Positions 8,099 to 16,539 are shown, counted from the stretch's first letter. The stretch is 64,000 nucleotides of DNA from CAWAPD01 sp963783865 (GCA_963783865.1 CAWAPD010000001.1:744001-808000), one strand, 5' to 3'. Numbers and translations: made by a program. The notes: generated by a model from the sequence alone, not told the origin.

Positions 8099-9434
8099 CG
8101 ACCTGATCGTCCCGGCGCTGGCCGTCGCCCTCGAGGCGACCTGGGCCGCGTTCGTGGTCGCCGGGCTGCTCGACCTGGCGCCGGCCGCGGGGTTCGCCGT
8201 CGCCGTCGCCGGCATCGGTCTGGGAGCCGTGGTCGGAGAGGCGGCGCGGCGCCGGCGAGCCGGCGCCGCGCCGCCCTTCCTCATCGCGCCGGCGGTCGTG
8301 CTGGTCGCCGCCGTCTGCGTCGTCCTCGTCGGACCCGACACTCCCGGCAGGTGGGGCGCGGCGGTCGCCGGGGCGTTGCTGGTCGCCGGTGGCGCGATCG
8401 CGCTGGGCGTGCGCATCGGCGGGCGGGACCTCGTGCCCGAGGCCGTCCCGGGCCGCGCGGCGCGAGCCTTCGCCGTCGTGTTCGTCATCGTGCTGGCCGG
8501 CAAGGGGAGCGGCAGGCCGATCCCCGGCGGGGCCGCGGGCATCACCGCGACGATCGTGCTGTCGGTGCTGTTGCTGCTGGCGGCGCGGCTGGCCGCCACC
8601 GGCCGGACCGTCAGCGTGAGCCGCGGGGCGCGCCTGTTCTGGGTGGGCACCGTGACCGTGGGCGTGGCGCTCGTGGTCGGCGCGGCGGCGCTCCTCGGCG
8701 GCGCGCTGCCGGCGGCCGTCGTCCTCTGGCCGTTCGCCCAGGTCTGGCGCCTGATCGCGTATGTGGCGATCGGGCTCGGCTACGCGCTCGGGATGCTGCT
8801 CTACCTCCTCCTGCCGTTGGCCCGCCGGGTGCTGCGTCTCTTCGGCGGTCCGCACACCCCGCCACAGTTGCGGAACAACTCGCCGGCGCTCCAGCCGTTG
8901 CGCCAGGGTCATCCGCATGGGCTGGTGTTCGCCGTCCTCATGGCGGTCGTCGCCGTCGCGCTGCTGGTCGTGCTCATGCTGCTGGTCAAGCGCATCTGGC
9001 CGCACCACGCCGACACGGACGTGGACGAGGAGCGCGAGTCGGTCTGGTCGGCCGACGAAGCGCTGCGCGCCGGGGGGCGCCGGCTGCGGCGGGTGATCGG
9101 CCGGGTGGCGCGGGCGCGCGAGGCGCGCCCGCGCCACCCGGCCGAGGCCGTGCGCTCCGAGTACCGCCGGCTGGAGAGGGCGCTCGCGCGCCGCGGCCGC
9201 GAGCGGCCGCCCGGCGCGAGCGCCCGCCGCTTCCTCGAGGATCTGGCTCCGCGGGAAACCGGGTCCGAGGCTGAAGTTGCCGGTGGTCCGGCGCTCGACG
9301 CTCCGGCCGGCATCCTGTGCGGCATCTACGAGCTGGCGCGCTACTCCCAGCACGCGGTCGGCTGGAAGGACGTGGAGCGGTTCCGGGAGGGTGCGGCGGC
9401 GCTGCTGGCGGCGCTGCCGGCCGCGCCGGCGTGA
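8079..9434 (+). CDS. Polytopic membrane protein with DUF4129 C-terminal domain
   Basis: A 451-residue membrane protein with about seven hydrophobic helices in residues 10-250 and a further one near 285-305. A basic cytosolic tail contains the DUF4129 region (about residues 365-445, including EYRRLERALARRG and GILCGIYELARYSQ). DUF4129 normally sits at the C-terminus of TgpA-type transglutaminases encoded next to MoxR and DUF58. Here no transglutaminase core or Cys-His-Asp triad is visible, so this looks like the membrane platform without the enzyme. It overlaps the DUF58 gene and faces the hdr-flx operon convergently, with 16 bases between them. Confidence 0.8.
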   Translation: MRWRWLDDLIVPALAVALEATWAAFVVAGLLDLAPAAGFAVAVAGIGLGAVVGEAARRRRAGAAPPFLIAPAVVLVAAVCVVLVGPDTPGRWGAAVAGALLVAGGAIALGVRIGGRDLVPEAVPGRAARAFAVVFVIVLAGKGSGRPIPGGAAGITATIVLSVLLLLAARLAATGRTVSVSRGARLFWVGTVTVGVALVVGAAALLGGALPAAVVLWPFAQVWRLIAYVAIGLGYALGMLLYLLLPLARRVLRLFGGPHTPPQLRNNSPALQPLRQGHPHGLVFAVLMAVVAVALLVVLMLLVKRIWPHHADTDVDEERESVWSADEALRAGGRRLRRVIGRVARAREARPRHPAEAVRSEYRRLERALARRGRERPPGASARRFLEDLAPRETGSEAEVAGGPALDAPAGILCGIYELARYSQHAVGWKDVERFREGAAALLAALPAAPA

Positions 9435-9450
9435 CCGCGTGCCGGCGCGC

Positions 9451-10338
9451 CTAGAACTCGGCCGGCAGCGCCTTCATCTGCGCCGCCGTGAACACCGGCC
9501 CGTCCTTGCAGACGTAGACGCTGCCGATGTTGCAGCGCCCGCACTTGCCGACGCCGCACTTCATCCGGTTCTCGAGGGTGGTGTAGACGTGATCGTCGCT
9601 GAAGCCGAGCTTCTCGAGCACCGGCAGCGTCAGCTTGACCACGATCGGCGGGCCGCAGAGCACGGCCACCGCGTTCTCGGCGCTCGGCGCCGTCTGCTCG
9701 ACGACCGGCGTGACGTAGGCCACCTCGCCGGTCCAATCCGGGGTCTGCCCACCGGGGTCGACGGTCCGCACCAGGCGCACGTCGTCGCGGCCCCCCCACT
9801 CCTCGAGCTCGCGCTTGTAGACCAGGTCGGCCACGCTGCGGGCGCCGTAGACGATCGTCACGTCGCCGAACTCGTCGCGGCGGTCGAGCACGTCGAGGAT
9901 CACGCAGCGGACCGGCGCCAGGCCGATGCCGCCGGCGACGAACACGATGTTCTTGCCCTTCCAGGAGCCGACGGGGAAGTGGTTGCCGTAGGGTCCCCTG
10001 AAGCCGAGCGTGTCGCCCGGGTTCACGTCGCGCATGGCGCGTGTGACCTTGCCGGCGGCCTTGAAGGTGCACTCGACGGCGTCCAGCCGCGTCGGTGGGC
10101 TGGCGATGCAGAAGGTCGCCTCACCGGCGCCGAACAGCGAGAACTCGCCGAACTGCCCCGCCTTGAAGCTGAACGCCTCTGCCGCGGCCGGGTCGTTGAA
10201 GACCAGGTGGAAGGTGCGCGTGTCGGGCGTCTCTTCGATCACCCGTTCGACGGTCATCAGATGGGGCTGGTACAGATGGGCGGCGGCCGGCGGAGCCGCG
10301 CCGCCGCCCGTCTTCGCGTTCGCCGGCAGGGCGCTCAC
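9451..10338 (-). CDS. flxA: FlxA-like FAD/NAD(P)H-binding reductase subunit
   Basis: This 295-residue subunit belongs to the ferredoxin-NADP reductase-like family that includes FlxA, sulfhydrogenase gamma and AsrB. The N-terminal flavin barrel contains FRGPYGNHFP. The nucleotide-binding half begins with VFVAGGIGLAPVR. Near the end, CGVGKCGRCNIG plus a later Cys form the [2Fe-2S] site. It should oxidise NADH (or NADPH) and pass electrons to FlxB/FlxC. It is the last gene of the operon, and its GTG start overlaps the flxB stop in GTGA. Order and domain content match the hdrCBA-flxDCBA clusters of anaerobes. The nucleotide preference is not readable from sequence. Confidence 0.85.
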   Translation of the reverse strand: MSALPANAKTGGGAAPPAAAHLYQPHLMTVERVIEETPDTRTFHLVFNDPAAAEAFSFKAGQFGEFSLFGAGEATFCIASPPTRLDAVECTFKAAGKVTRAMRDVNPGDTLGFRGPYGNHFPVGSWKGKNIVFVAGGIGLAPVRCVILDVLDRRDEFGDVTIVYGARSVADLVYKRELEEWGGRDDVRLVRTVDPGGQTPDWTGEVAYVTPVVEQTAPSAENAVAVLCGPPIVVKLTLPVLEKLGFSDDHVYTTLENRMKCGVGKCGRCNIGSVYVCKDGPVFTAAQMKALPAEF

Positions 10339-11435
10339 GCGGCGCCCTCCGACTCGGCGGCTGCCGCCGCGTCGATCGAGGCCAGGATCTCGGCCAGGTC
10401 CTGGCCGGCGGGACACGCGCGCGAACAGCGGCCGCAGCCGGTGCACAGGACGTCCCCGAACTTCATGGGGTAGATGAGGAACTTGTGGTTGACGCGCTGA
10501 CGGAAGCGGGCGTTCTGGTCGTCGCGGGGGTTGTGGCCCGACGCGTGCAGGGTGAACTCGCAGGTCTGGCAGGCGTCCCAGTTGCGGCGACGGGCGCCGC
10601 GTCCGACACCCTCTTCCTCGTCGACGATGTCGAAGCAGTGGCACGTCGGGCACACCGCGGCACAGGCGCCGCAACCGTTGCAGCGCGGGCCCAGCATCTC
10701 CCAGAACGGGTCCTCGAAATGGGTGTCGATCCATTGCTTGACGAGGTTGGTGTCGATCGAGAGGTTGGCGGCGACGCGGGCGCCGGCCGTGTCGGCGAAC
10801 TCCTGCGCCGTGCGCGCGCGCTCGGGCGACACGGCCTGACCGCCCGCGTCGCCGCCCTCGAACAGCTCGCGGTGGAGGGCGACGAAGGCCTCGCCCTTCT
10901 CGCTCGTCGTGCGCACGACGAAGCCGCCGCCGACCGGCGTGAGCAGGCCGTCGGCGCCGCGCACCGAGTCGGGACCCACGCCCACGGCGCTGCAGAAGCA
11001 GTAGTCGTCCTCGACGTCGCAGGCCAGGCTGAAGACGGTCGTCGCCGCGCGGCGCCCGTTCCACAACTCGTCATGGAAGTCCCAGTTCATGACCTTGTCG
11101 ACGATCTCGAGCGCCGCCGCGTCGCAGGGCTTGGCGCCGAGCACGACGCGCGGGGCGAAGGTGGTCGGCGCCGGTGCGATGCGCACGTCGCCGCCCTTCT
11201 GCTGCCACGTGAGCAGCGTCTCGGTCATGGGCAGGAAGAAGCCCTTGAGCGACAGCGCCGGCAGGCCCTCGTTGAACGCCAGCTCGGCGGCGTCGCGCAC
11301 CTCGCGGTACTCCGGCTTGCCAGCCGCGCCGTCGCGCGCCGGCGCGATGGCAGGCGTGCCGGCCGCGGCCAGATCGTCGACCAGGCGGGCGAGGCCGTCG
11401 TCGGAGAGGAAATACGTCGCGCCGGCGTCGCTCAC
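10335..11435 (-). CDS. flxB: FlxB-like iron-sulfur subunit (AsrA/HydB family)
   Basis: A 366-residue member of the AsrA / sulfhydrogenase-beta family. The N-terminal domain has the characteristic VLGAKPCDAAALEIVDKV segment. Two C-terminal [4Fe-4S] motifs follow, CNGCGACAAVCPTCHC and CTGCGRCSRACPAG. It relays electrons between FlxA and the rest of the complex. The start is a GTG at 11435, in a GTGA overlap with flxC. It resembles the beta subunits of soluble hydrogenases and sulfite reductases, but no hydrogenase or sulfite reductase catalytic gene is in the operon; the neighbouring hdr genes give it its Flx identity. Confidence 0.83.
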   Translation of the reverse strand: MSDAGATYFLSDDGLARLVDDLAAAGTPAIAPARDGAAGKPEYREVRDAAELAFNEGLPALSLKGFFLPMTETLLTWQQKGGDVRIAPAPTTFAPRVVLGAKPCDAAALEIVDKVMNWDFHDELWNGRRAATTVFSLACDVEDDYCFCSAVGVGPDSVRGADGLLTPVGGGFVVRTTSEKGEAFVALHRELFEGGDAGGQAVSPERARTAQEFADTAGARVAANLSIDTNLVKQWIDTHFEDPFWEMLGPRCNGCGACAAVCPTCHCFDIVDEEEGVGRGARRRNWDACQTCEFTLHASGHNPRDDQNARFRQRVNHKFLIYPMKFGDVLCTGCGRCSRACPAGQDLAEILASIDAAAAAESEGAA

Positions 11436-12316
11436 TCGATGAATCCCTCCTGGTCGTCGACGCTGTAGGCGCCGATCGGCGCCGGCACCCCGGGATCCTC
11501 GCTCACGCGGTAGCCGAACTCCCCGGCCACGACGAGCTGGAGCTTGCGGTTGAGCAGGTTGAGCGGGATCCCGACCGGGCAGGCGCGTTCGCACTCGCCG
11601 CAGCCGACGCAGCGGCCGGCCAGGTGCTGGGCCCGCGTCAGGTTCCAGGCGAGGTTGCCGCGCGCGTGCGGCGAGCTCTCGATCCAGCGCGGCTGCGTCT
11701 TCTCGGTGATGCAGCGTTCGCAGACGCACAGCGGGCAGGCCTGGCGGCAGGCGTAGCAGCGGGTGCACTTCGCCATCTCGGCCGACCAGAACGCCCAGCG
11801 CTCGTCGGGCGTCATGGCGTCGAGCTCGGCGACGCGCTCGTCGAGAGCCGCCGTCACCGGCGGCTCCGGTCGCGCGTCGCCGACCAGATGGTCGGTCGAC
11901 CCGGGCTCACGCACGTCGCAGCCCCAGCAGCGCGGCGCCACGTTCTCGACGGTGACCTCGGGGGGCTCATGCAGCGTAGGGTCGGTGACGACGCCGCCGC
12001 AGCGCACGCCGATGGTGACGATCGTGTGGTCCGCCGGGAGCTGGGCCTCGCGCCGCAGCCCGGCGACCGCCTTGGCGTCGCATCCCTTGACCACGATGCC
12101 GACGCGCTTGCCCAGGCGCTCGATCTGTTTGCGGCGGGGGTTCAGGTACGTGGCCAGGTCGTGCACGCAGCGGGCGTCGAAGATGAGCTTCCCGGCGTCG
12201 GCGGCGCTGGTGACGAACACCGGGCGGGCGCCGTGACGGCTCTCCTCCCAGCCGATGACGATGTCGACCGTGCCGTCGGCCAGGAGCGTGCCGGCGAGCT
12301 GCTGGAGCTCCTTCAC
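11432..12316 (-). CDS. flxC: FlxC-like iron-sulfur subunit
   Basis: A 294-residue protein. The first half resembles the FrhB/FdhB-type coenzyme-linked subunits (GIVVKGCDAKAVAGL). A Cys-rich middle (RCWGCDVREPG) precedes two [4Fe-4S] motifs, CTRCYACRQACPLCVCERC and CVGCGECERACPVG. In Flx complexes this subunit forms part of the electron path from NADH to HdrA. The GTG start overlaps the flxD stop by four bases, and its own stop overlaps the flxB start the same way. Its closest functional alternative would be a formate dehydrogenase beta-like subunit, but no catalytic formate dehydrogenase is nearby. Confidence 0.8.
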   Translation of the reverse strand: MKELQQLAGTLLADGTVDIVIGWEESRHGARPVFVTSAADAGKLIFDARCVHDLATYLNPRRKQIERLGKRVGIVVKGCDAKAVAGLRREAQLPADHTIVTIGVRCGGVVTDPTLHEPPEVTVENVAPRCWGCDVREPGSTDHLVGDARPEPPVTAALDERVAELDAMTPDERWAFWSAEMAKCTRCYACRQACPLCVCERCITEKTQPRWIESSPHARGNLAWNLTRAQHLAGRCVGCGECERACPVGIPLNLLNRKLQLVVAGEFGYRVSEDPGVPAPIGAYSVDDQEGFIE

Positions 12317-12924
12317 AGCTCGCCCCCTGCGGCCGGGTCGCCGCGAGCGACGGAGGACGACGCTGCCGCAGGGAGGTTCGCGCCGTTGGGGGGGCCTAGG
12401 GCGAGGCCATCTGCGGCAGCGTCGTCCTCCGTCTCGGGAGTCCTGTTCGCCGCGCCGGTCTCCACACCCTCCGACCAGAGCGCGTCGGGCGCGGCTTCGT
12501 CGGGCGTGAGCTCGCGGTAGGCGGTGAACGGGCCGAGGCCCCGAACGCGGGCGACGGTGTCGTCGACGACGTCCTTCCACTTGGCGCCCTCTGAGGCGGA
12601 GACCCACGAGAAGGTCACGCGCCCGGGGTCGATGCCCATGAAGCTCATGAGCTCGCGGAAGACGGTGAAGCGGCGGCGGGCGTGGTAGTTGCCGGCGTTG
12701 TAGTGGCAGTCGGCCGGGTGGCAGCCGCTGACGATCACGCCGTCGGCTCCACGCTCGAACGCTTTGACGATGAACATGTGGTCGATGCGGCCGGTGCAGG
12801 GCAGGCGGATGATGCGCACGTTGCTGGCCATCTGCAGGCGGCTGGTGCCGGCCAGATCGGCGCCGGTGTAGGTGCACCAGTTGCAGACGAAGGCCATGAT
12901 GCGCGGCTCGAAGTCCACCCTCAC
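12313..12924 (-). CDS. flxD: FlxD / MvhD-type [2Fe-2S] subunit with long tail
   Basis: A 203-residue protein of the MvhD (methyl-viologen hydrogenase delta) family, which docks on HdrA. The cysteine pattern is clear: CNWCTYTGADLAG near the start, LPCTGRID, then GCHPADCHYNAGNYH. The core ends near residue 150; the final 45 or so residues are acidic, Ala/Gly-rich and not part of the family. This tail is encoded by DNA holding a 22-base inverted repeat (12350-12432). The GTG start at 12924 overlaps the hdrA stop in GTGA. It should carry electrons from FlxC/FlxB to the flavin of HdrA. Confidence 0.85.
   Translation of the reverse strand: MRVDFEPRIMAFVCNWCTYTGADLAGTSRLQMASNVRIIRLPCTGRIDHMFIVKAFERGADGVIVSGCHPADCHYNAGNYHARRRFTVFRELMSFMGIDPGRVTFSWVSASEGAKWKDVVDDTVARVRGLGPFTAYRELTPDEAAPDALWSEGVETGAANRTPETEDDAAADGLALGPPNGANLPAAASSSVARGDPAAGGEL
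12350..12432. repeat. 22-bp perfect inverted repeat inside flxD
   Basis: Arms 12350-12371 and 12411-12432 are exactly complementary and flank a 39-base loop. They encode the non-conserved C-terminal tail of FlxD in frame. Confidence 0.8.
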
Positions 12925-14945
12925 CACCCCGCCAGGGCGTTGATCTCGCTCATGACCTGCTCGTCGGTGAAGCCCTGGAGCTCGATGCACTTGCTCGGGC
13001 AGACGGCGACGCAGGTCCCGCAGCCTTGGCAGACGCCGGGGTTCACGGAGGAGACGGCGCCGCAGACCTCGCCCTCCATGGTGCAGACGTCGACGTGCTC
13101 GATGGCCCCGTAGGGGCAGACGCGCTCGCAGTTGAAGCAGCCGATACAGAGGTTCTGGTCGACGAGCGCCACGGTCGGCTCGCGCTCGAGCTCGTCGGCG
13201 CTGAACAGGCCCAGCACCTTGGCGGCGGTGGCGCCGGCCATCGCCACCGATTCGGGGATGTCGCGCGGCGCCTGGCAGGCGCCGGCCACGAACACGCCGG
13301 CGGTGTTGGTCTCGACCGGCCGCAGCTTCGGGTGCGCCTCGTTGATGAAGCCGTCCTGGTCGTAGCTGATCGAGAGGCGCTGCGCCAGGTCGCGCACCTC
13401 CGGCTGCGGCCGCACGGCCGTCGCCAGCACGACCATGTCGGCGTCGACCACGACCTGCTCGCCGCTGAGCGTGTCGAAGCCCCAGACCTTGACCTTGTCG
13501 CCGTCGCGGAAGATGCGGCTGACGCGCCCGCGGACGTACTCGGCGCCGTCTTCCTCGATGGCGCGGCGCGAAAACTCGTCGTAACCCTTGCCGGCCGCGC
13601 GGATGTCCATATAGAAGACCACCGCGCGGCCGTCGTGCACCTTGTGCTTGTATAGCATCGTGTGTTTGGCCGTGTACATGCAGCAGATCTTGGAGCAGTA
13701 GGCCATCCCCTTCTCGGGGTCGCGGCTGCCGACGCACTTCACGAACACCACCGTCTCGGGCACCTTGCCGTCGCTGGGCCGGCGGATCTCGCCGTTGGTC
13801 GGCCCCGAGGCCGAGGCCAGGCGCTCGAACTGCATCCCGTCGATGACGTCGGGGACCTCGCCGTAGCCGTACTCGCCGTAGCCCTTGAGGCCGGCGGGCT
13901 GCTCGCGGCCGATGTCGTAGAGCTGGAAGCCGGTGGCCATGACGATGGCGCCGACCTCCTCGGTCACGAACGCGTCCTCGGTGTCGTAGTCGATGGCGCC
14001 CTTGAGGCAGGCCTCCTTGCACTTGCCGCAGGCGTCCTTGGCGAGCCCTTTGGCGCGACCCTTGAAGAGGCTGCAGTTGGCGCGGTCGAGCACCGGGATG
14101 TTGGGCACGGCCTGCGGGAACGGCACGTAGATCGCCGTCCGCTTGCCCAATCCGGCGTCGAACTCGCTGGCGATCTTCCGACTCGGACACACGCCCTGGC
14201 AGTCGCCGCAGCCGTTGCAGAGGTCCTCGTCGACGCTGCGCGCCTTGCGGCGGATCGTCACCGAGAAGTTGCCGATGTAGCCGTCGACCTTCTCGACCTC
14301 GCTCCAGGTCAACAGCTTGATGTTGGGGTGTTGATAGGCCTCGACCATGCGCGGCGTGAGGATGCACTGCGAGCAGTCGAGTGTCGGGAAGGTCTCACTG
14401 AGCTGGCTCATGTGGCCGCCGATCGAGGCCTCCTTCTCGACCAGGATGACCTCGTGGCCGCCGTCGGCGATGTCGAGCGCCGCCTGGATGCCGGCGATGC
14501 CGCCGCCGATCACCAGCGCCCGTTTGGTCACCGGGATGCGGATCGGCTCGAGCGGCCGATTGTGCTTGACCTTCTCGACGATCGTGCGCGCGATATCCTC
14601 GGCCTTGGCCGTCGCCTCGCCGCGGTCCTCGTGGATCCAGGAGCAGTGCTCGCGGATGTTGGCCATCTCGCAAAGGAACGGGTTGAGGCCGGCCCGCTGG
14701 GCCGCGTTGCGGAACGTCTTCTCGTGCATGTGCGGCGAGCAGGCGGCGATGACCACGCCGGTCAGCTCGTGCTCCTCGATCGCCTTCTTGACCAGGGACT
14801 GGCCCGGGTCGGAGCACATGTACTTGTAGTCCTCGGTGAAGACGACGCCGGGGTGGTCCTTGAGCGCCTCGGCGACGGCCTCGACGTCGACGGTGCGGGC
14901 GATGTTCTCGCCGCAGTGGCAGACGAAGACGCCGATGCGGGCCAT
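12921..14945 (-). CDS. hdrA: Heterodisulfide reductase subunit A (HdrA-like), FAD and iron-sulfur
   Basis: A 674-residue protein, full length for HdrA. It has an N-terminal HdrA domain (IGVFVCHCGENIARTV), a Rossmann FAD-binding motif (VIGGGIAGIQAALDIADGG, about residues 143-161), and the HdrA-specific segment with TLDCSQCILTPRM. Cluster motifs CNGCGDCQGVCPSRK and CGKCKEACLKG follow, then CVGSRDPEKGMAYCSKICC and a second nucleotide-binding region. A two-cluster ferredoxin tail (CIGCFNCERVCPYGA, CQGCGTCVAVCPSKC, about residues 598-650) ends the protein. HdrA flavin is where electron bifurcation occurs in Hdr complexes. The ATG start shares ATGA with the hdrB stop. It probably couples NADH oxidation to reduction of ferredoxin and a disulfide. 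Confidence 0.93.
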   Translation of the reverse strand: MARIGVFVCHCGENIARTVDVEAVAEALKDHPGVVFTEDYKYMCSDPGQSLVKKAIEEHELTGVVIAACSPHMHEKTFRNAAQRAGLNPFLCEMANIREHCSWIHEDRGEATAKAEDIARTIVEKVKHNRPLEPIRIPVTKRALVIGGGIAGIQAALDIADGGHEVILVEKEASIGGHMSQLSETFPTLDCSQCILTPRMVEAYQHPNIKLLTWSEVEKVDGYIGNFSVTIRRKARSVDEDLCNGCGDCQGVCPSRKIASEFDAGLGKRTAIYVPFPQAVPNIPVLDRANCSLFKGRAKGLAKDACGKCKEACLKGAIDYDTEDAFVTEEVGAIVMATGFQLYDIGREQPAGLKGYGEYGYGEVPDVIDGMQFERLASASGPTNGEIRRPSDGKVPETVVFVKCVGSRDPEKGMAYCSKICCMYTAKHTMLYKHKVHDGRAVVFYMDIRAAGKGYDEFSRRAIEEDGAEYVRGRVSRIFRDGDKVKVWGFDTLSGEQVVVDADMVVLATAVRPQPEVRDLAQRLSISYDQDGFINEAHPKLRPVETNTAGVFVAGACQAPRDIPESVAMAGATAAKVLGLFSADELEREPTVALVDQNLCIGCFNCERVCPYGAIEHVDVCTMEGEVCGAVSSVNPGVCQGCGTCVAVCPSKCIELQGFTDEQVMSEINALAGW

Positions 14946-15955
14946 CAGGCGTCGCTCCCGGTCGGCGCGTCGCCGGGCTCGCCGCCGGCCGGCGCGCCAG
15001 CGCTGACGCCGGCGGGGACCTTGGCGGCGCGGGCGGCGCGGGCGGCGGCCTTCTGCTCCGCCTCGGCCGCCGCCCGCGCCGCCCGCTCCTGGAGCTGCGC
15101 GAGGAGAGGCTCGGTCGCCACGAAGTGGCGACCGAGCCCGAGCTCGGTCTCGGGCAGACCGAGGGCCAGTCCTACGAGCTGGGTGACGAACAGGATCGGC
15201 ATGGGCTCGCCGCCGCGCAGCTGCATCGCCGACTGGCGGAAATCGAGGTTGGAGTGGCAGAGAGGGCAGGCGACCACGATGGCCTCGGCGCCGTGCTGGC
15301 GGGCGTCGTCGATGATGGCCCTGCTCAGGCGCACGACCGACGAGGTGCGGGAGATCGAGAAGGCGCCGCCGCAGCACTCGACGGCCATGTTCCAGTCCAC
15401 GGCCTTGGCGCCGCAGGCGCCGATGATGCCCTCCATGGCCGTCGGCTTCTCGGCGTCGTCGAAGCCGGTGACCTCAGCCGGGCGCACGAGCAGGCAGCCG
15501 TAGTAGGCGGCGACCTTGAGCTGCTCGAGGGGGTTCGGGCGCACGGCGGCGGCGACGAGCTCCTCGATGCGCGGCGCTTGGCCGAGCAGCACGTCGACCA
15601 CATTGCGCACGGCCACGTCGGCGCCCAGTGGGCGTCCAAGGATGTCGGGCATGCGCGCCGCGAGGTCTGCATCGCGGGCCAGCTCGTACTTGGCCGAGGC
15701 GAGCCGGTTGAAGCAGGCGGCGCAGGGGGCGACGACTTCGTCGGCGCCTTGCTGCGCCGCCAGCGCCAGGTTGCGCGCCGGCAGGGCCACACCCAGCGCC
15801 CGGTTGGTCGGGTGCGCCGAGCTGGCGCCGCAGCAGGACCAGTCGTCGATCTCGCGCAGGCCGAGCTCGAGCTCGTCGGCCACGGCGCGGAAGCTCTCGT
15901 CGAACTCGCGCGAGGTGCCGTGCAGCGAGCAGCCGGGGTAGTAGGCGAGGGTCAT
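14945..15955 (-). CDS. hdrB: Heterodisulfide reductase subunit B (HdrB-like)
   Basis: A 336-residue protein with two CCG domains. The first runs from YYPGCSLHGTS through WSCCGASS to APCAACFNRL; the second runs from YYGCLLVRP through VECCGGAFS to ACPLCHSNLD. Both carry the full cysteine sets that ligate the noncubane clusters at the disulfide-reducing site. The conserved core ends near residue 285; a 45-residue Ala/Arg/Glu-rich tail follows, encoded over a 22-base inverted repeat. ATGA overlaps link it to hdrC and hdrA. In bacteria the substrate is not CoM-S-S-CoB and may be a small protein or thiol disulfide such as DsrC; none is encoded in this window. Confidence 0.92.
   Translation of the reverse strand: MTLAYYPGCSLHGTSREFDESFRAVADELELGLREIDDWSCCGASSAHPTNRALGVALPARNLALAAQQGADEVVAPCAACFNRLASAKYELARDADLAARMPDILGRPLGADVAVRNVVDVLLGQAPRIEELVAAAVRPNPLEQLKVAAYYGCLLVRPAEVTGFDDAEKPTAMEGIIGACGAKAVDWNMAVECCGGAFSISRTSSVVRLSRAIIDDARQHGAEAIVVACPLCHSNLDFRQSAMQLRGGEPMPILFVTQLVGLALGLPETELGLGRHFVATEPLLAQLQERAARAAAEAEQKAAARAARAAKVPAGVSAGAPAGGEPGDAPTGSDA
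15029..15086. repeat. 22-bp perfect inverted repeat inside the hdrB tail
   Basis: Arms 15029-15050 and 15065-15086 are exactly complementary around a 14-base loop and encode the Ala/Arg-rich tail of HdrB. Part of this symmetry could come from Ala-Arg codon repetition. Confidence 0.6.
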
Positions 15956-16539
15956 CGGGCCTCTTCCTCCGGCTCGGCGATCGCCGACGCAGCCTGCGGC
16001 TCGCACTTCGCGAAGATCCGCCTCATCTCGTCGGTGCCGCGGATGCGGTCGGGACGCATGCCCAGCTTGCCGCGCGAGAGCATGGCCGGCGCGCTCGTGG
16101 CGTCCGCCATCAGCGCGCCGCTGCGCAGCTTGTAGCTCATCATGAAGCCGGTCTCGAACAGGCGGCCGTTGCCGCGCACCTGGTCGAGGAAGGCGGCGTG
16201 GAAGGCGCGGATCGTCCGCTGCTGCGGACTGACCCCGCTCTCGGCGGCGATCTCGCGCACGGCGTCGATCACGCGGGCCGGATCGCAGCCGTTGGGGCAG
16301 CGGGCGGAGCACGTCTCGCAGGTGAGACAGAGCCAGATCGACTCGTCGGCCAGCAGCTTCTCGCGCTGGTCGCGCATGGCCAGCCGCATGACGTTGTGGG
16401 GCCGCAGGTCACTCTCCGAGGCCATCGGGCAGCCCGCCGAGCACTTGCCGCACTGGTAGCAGGTGGCGACGTTCACGCCGGTGCGTCGGAGGATGTCCTC
16501 GGGGAGGCTGAGGCGCTCGCTGTCAGCTTGGGACTTCAT
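15952..16539 (-). CDS. hdrC: Heterodisulfide reductase subunit C (HdrC-like)
   Basis: A 195-residue iron-sulfur protein with two [4Fe-4S] motifs, CYQCGKCSAGCPM (about residues 27-39) and CLTCETCSARCPNGC (about 71-85), spaced as in HdrC. The C-terminal half is helical and matches bacterial HdrC in the QQRTIRAFHAAFLDQVRGNG region. It transfers electrons from HdrA to HdrB. It is the first gene of the seven-gene operon. No strong Shine-Dalgarno precedes the ATG at 16539, which is unusual compared with the rest of the operon. The stop codon overlaps the hdrB start (ATGA). Confidence 0.9.
   Translation of the reverse strand: MKSQADSERLSLPEDILRRTGVNVATCYQCGKCSAGCPMASESDLRPHNVMRLAMRDQREKLLADESIWLCLTCETCSARCPNGCDPARVIDAVREIAAESGVSPQQRTIRAFHAAFLDQVRGNGRLFETGFMMSYKLRSGALMADATSAPAMLSRGKLGMRPDRIRGTDEMRRIFAKCEPQAASAIAEPEEEAR

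Noticed and set aside
10335..11435. Anaerobic sulfite reductase (AsrA) or sulfhydrogenase beta subunit as the function of flxB
   Set aside because: Sequence family is shared, but no AsrC or hydrogenase catalytic gene is in the operon; the hdrCBA/flxD context fits Flx.
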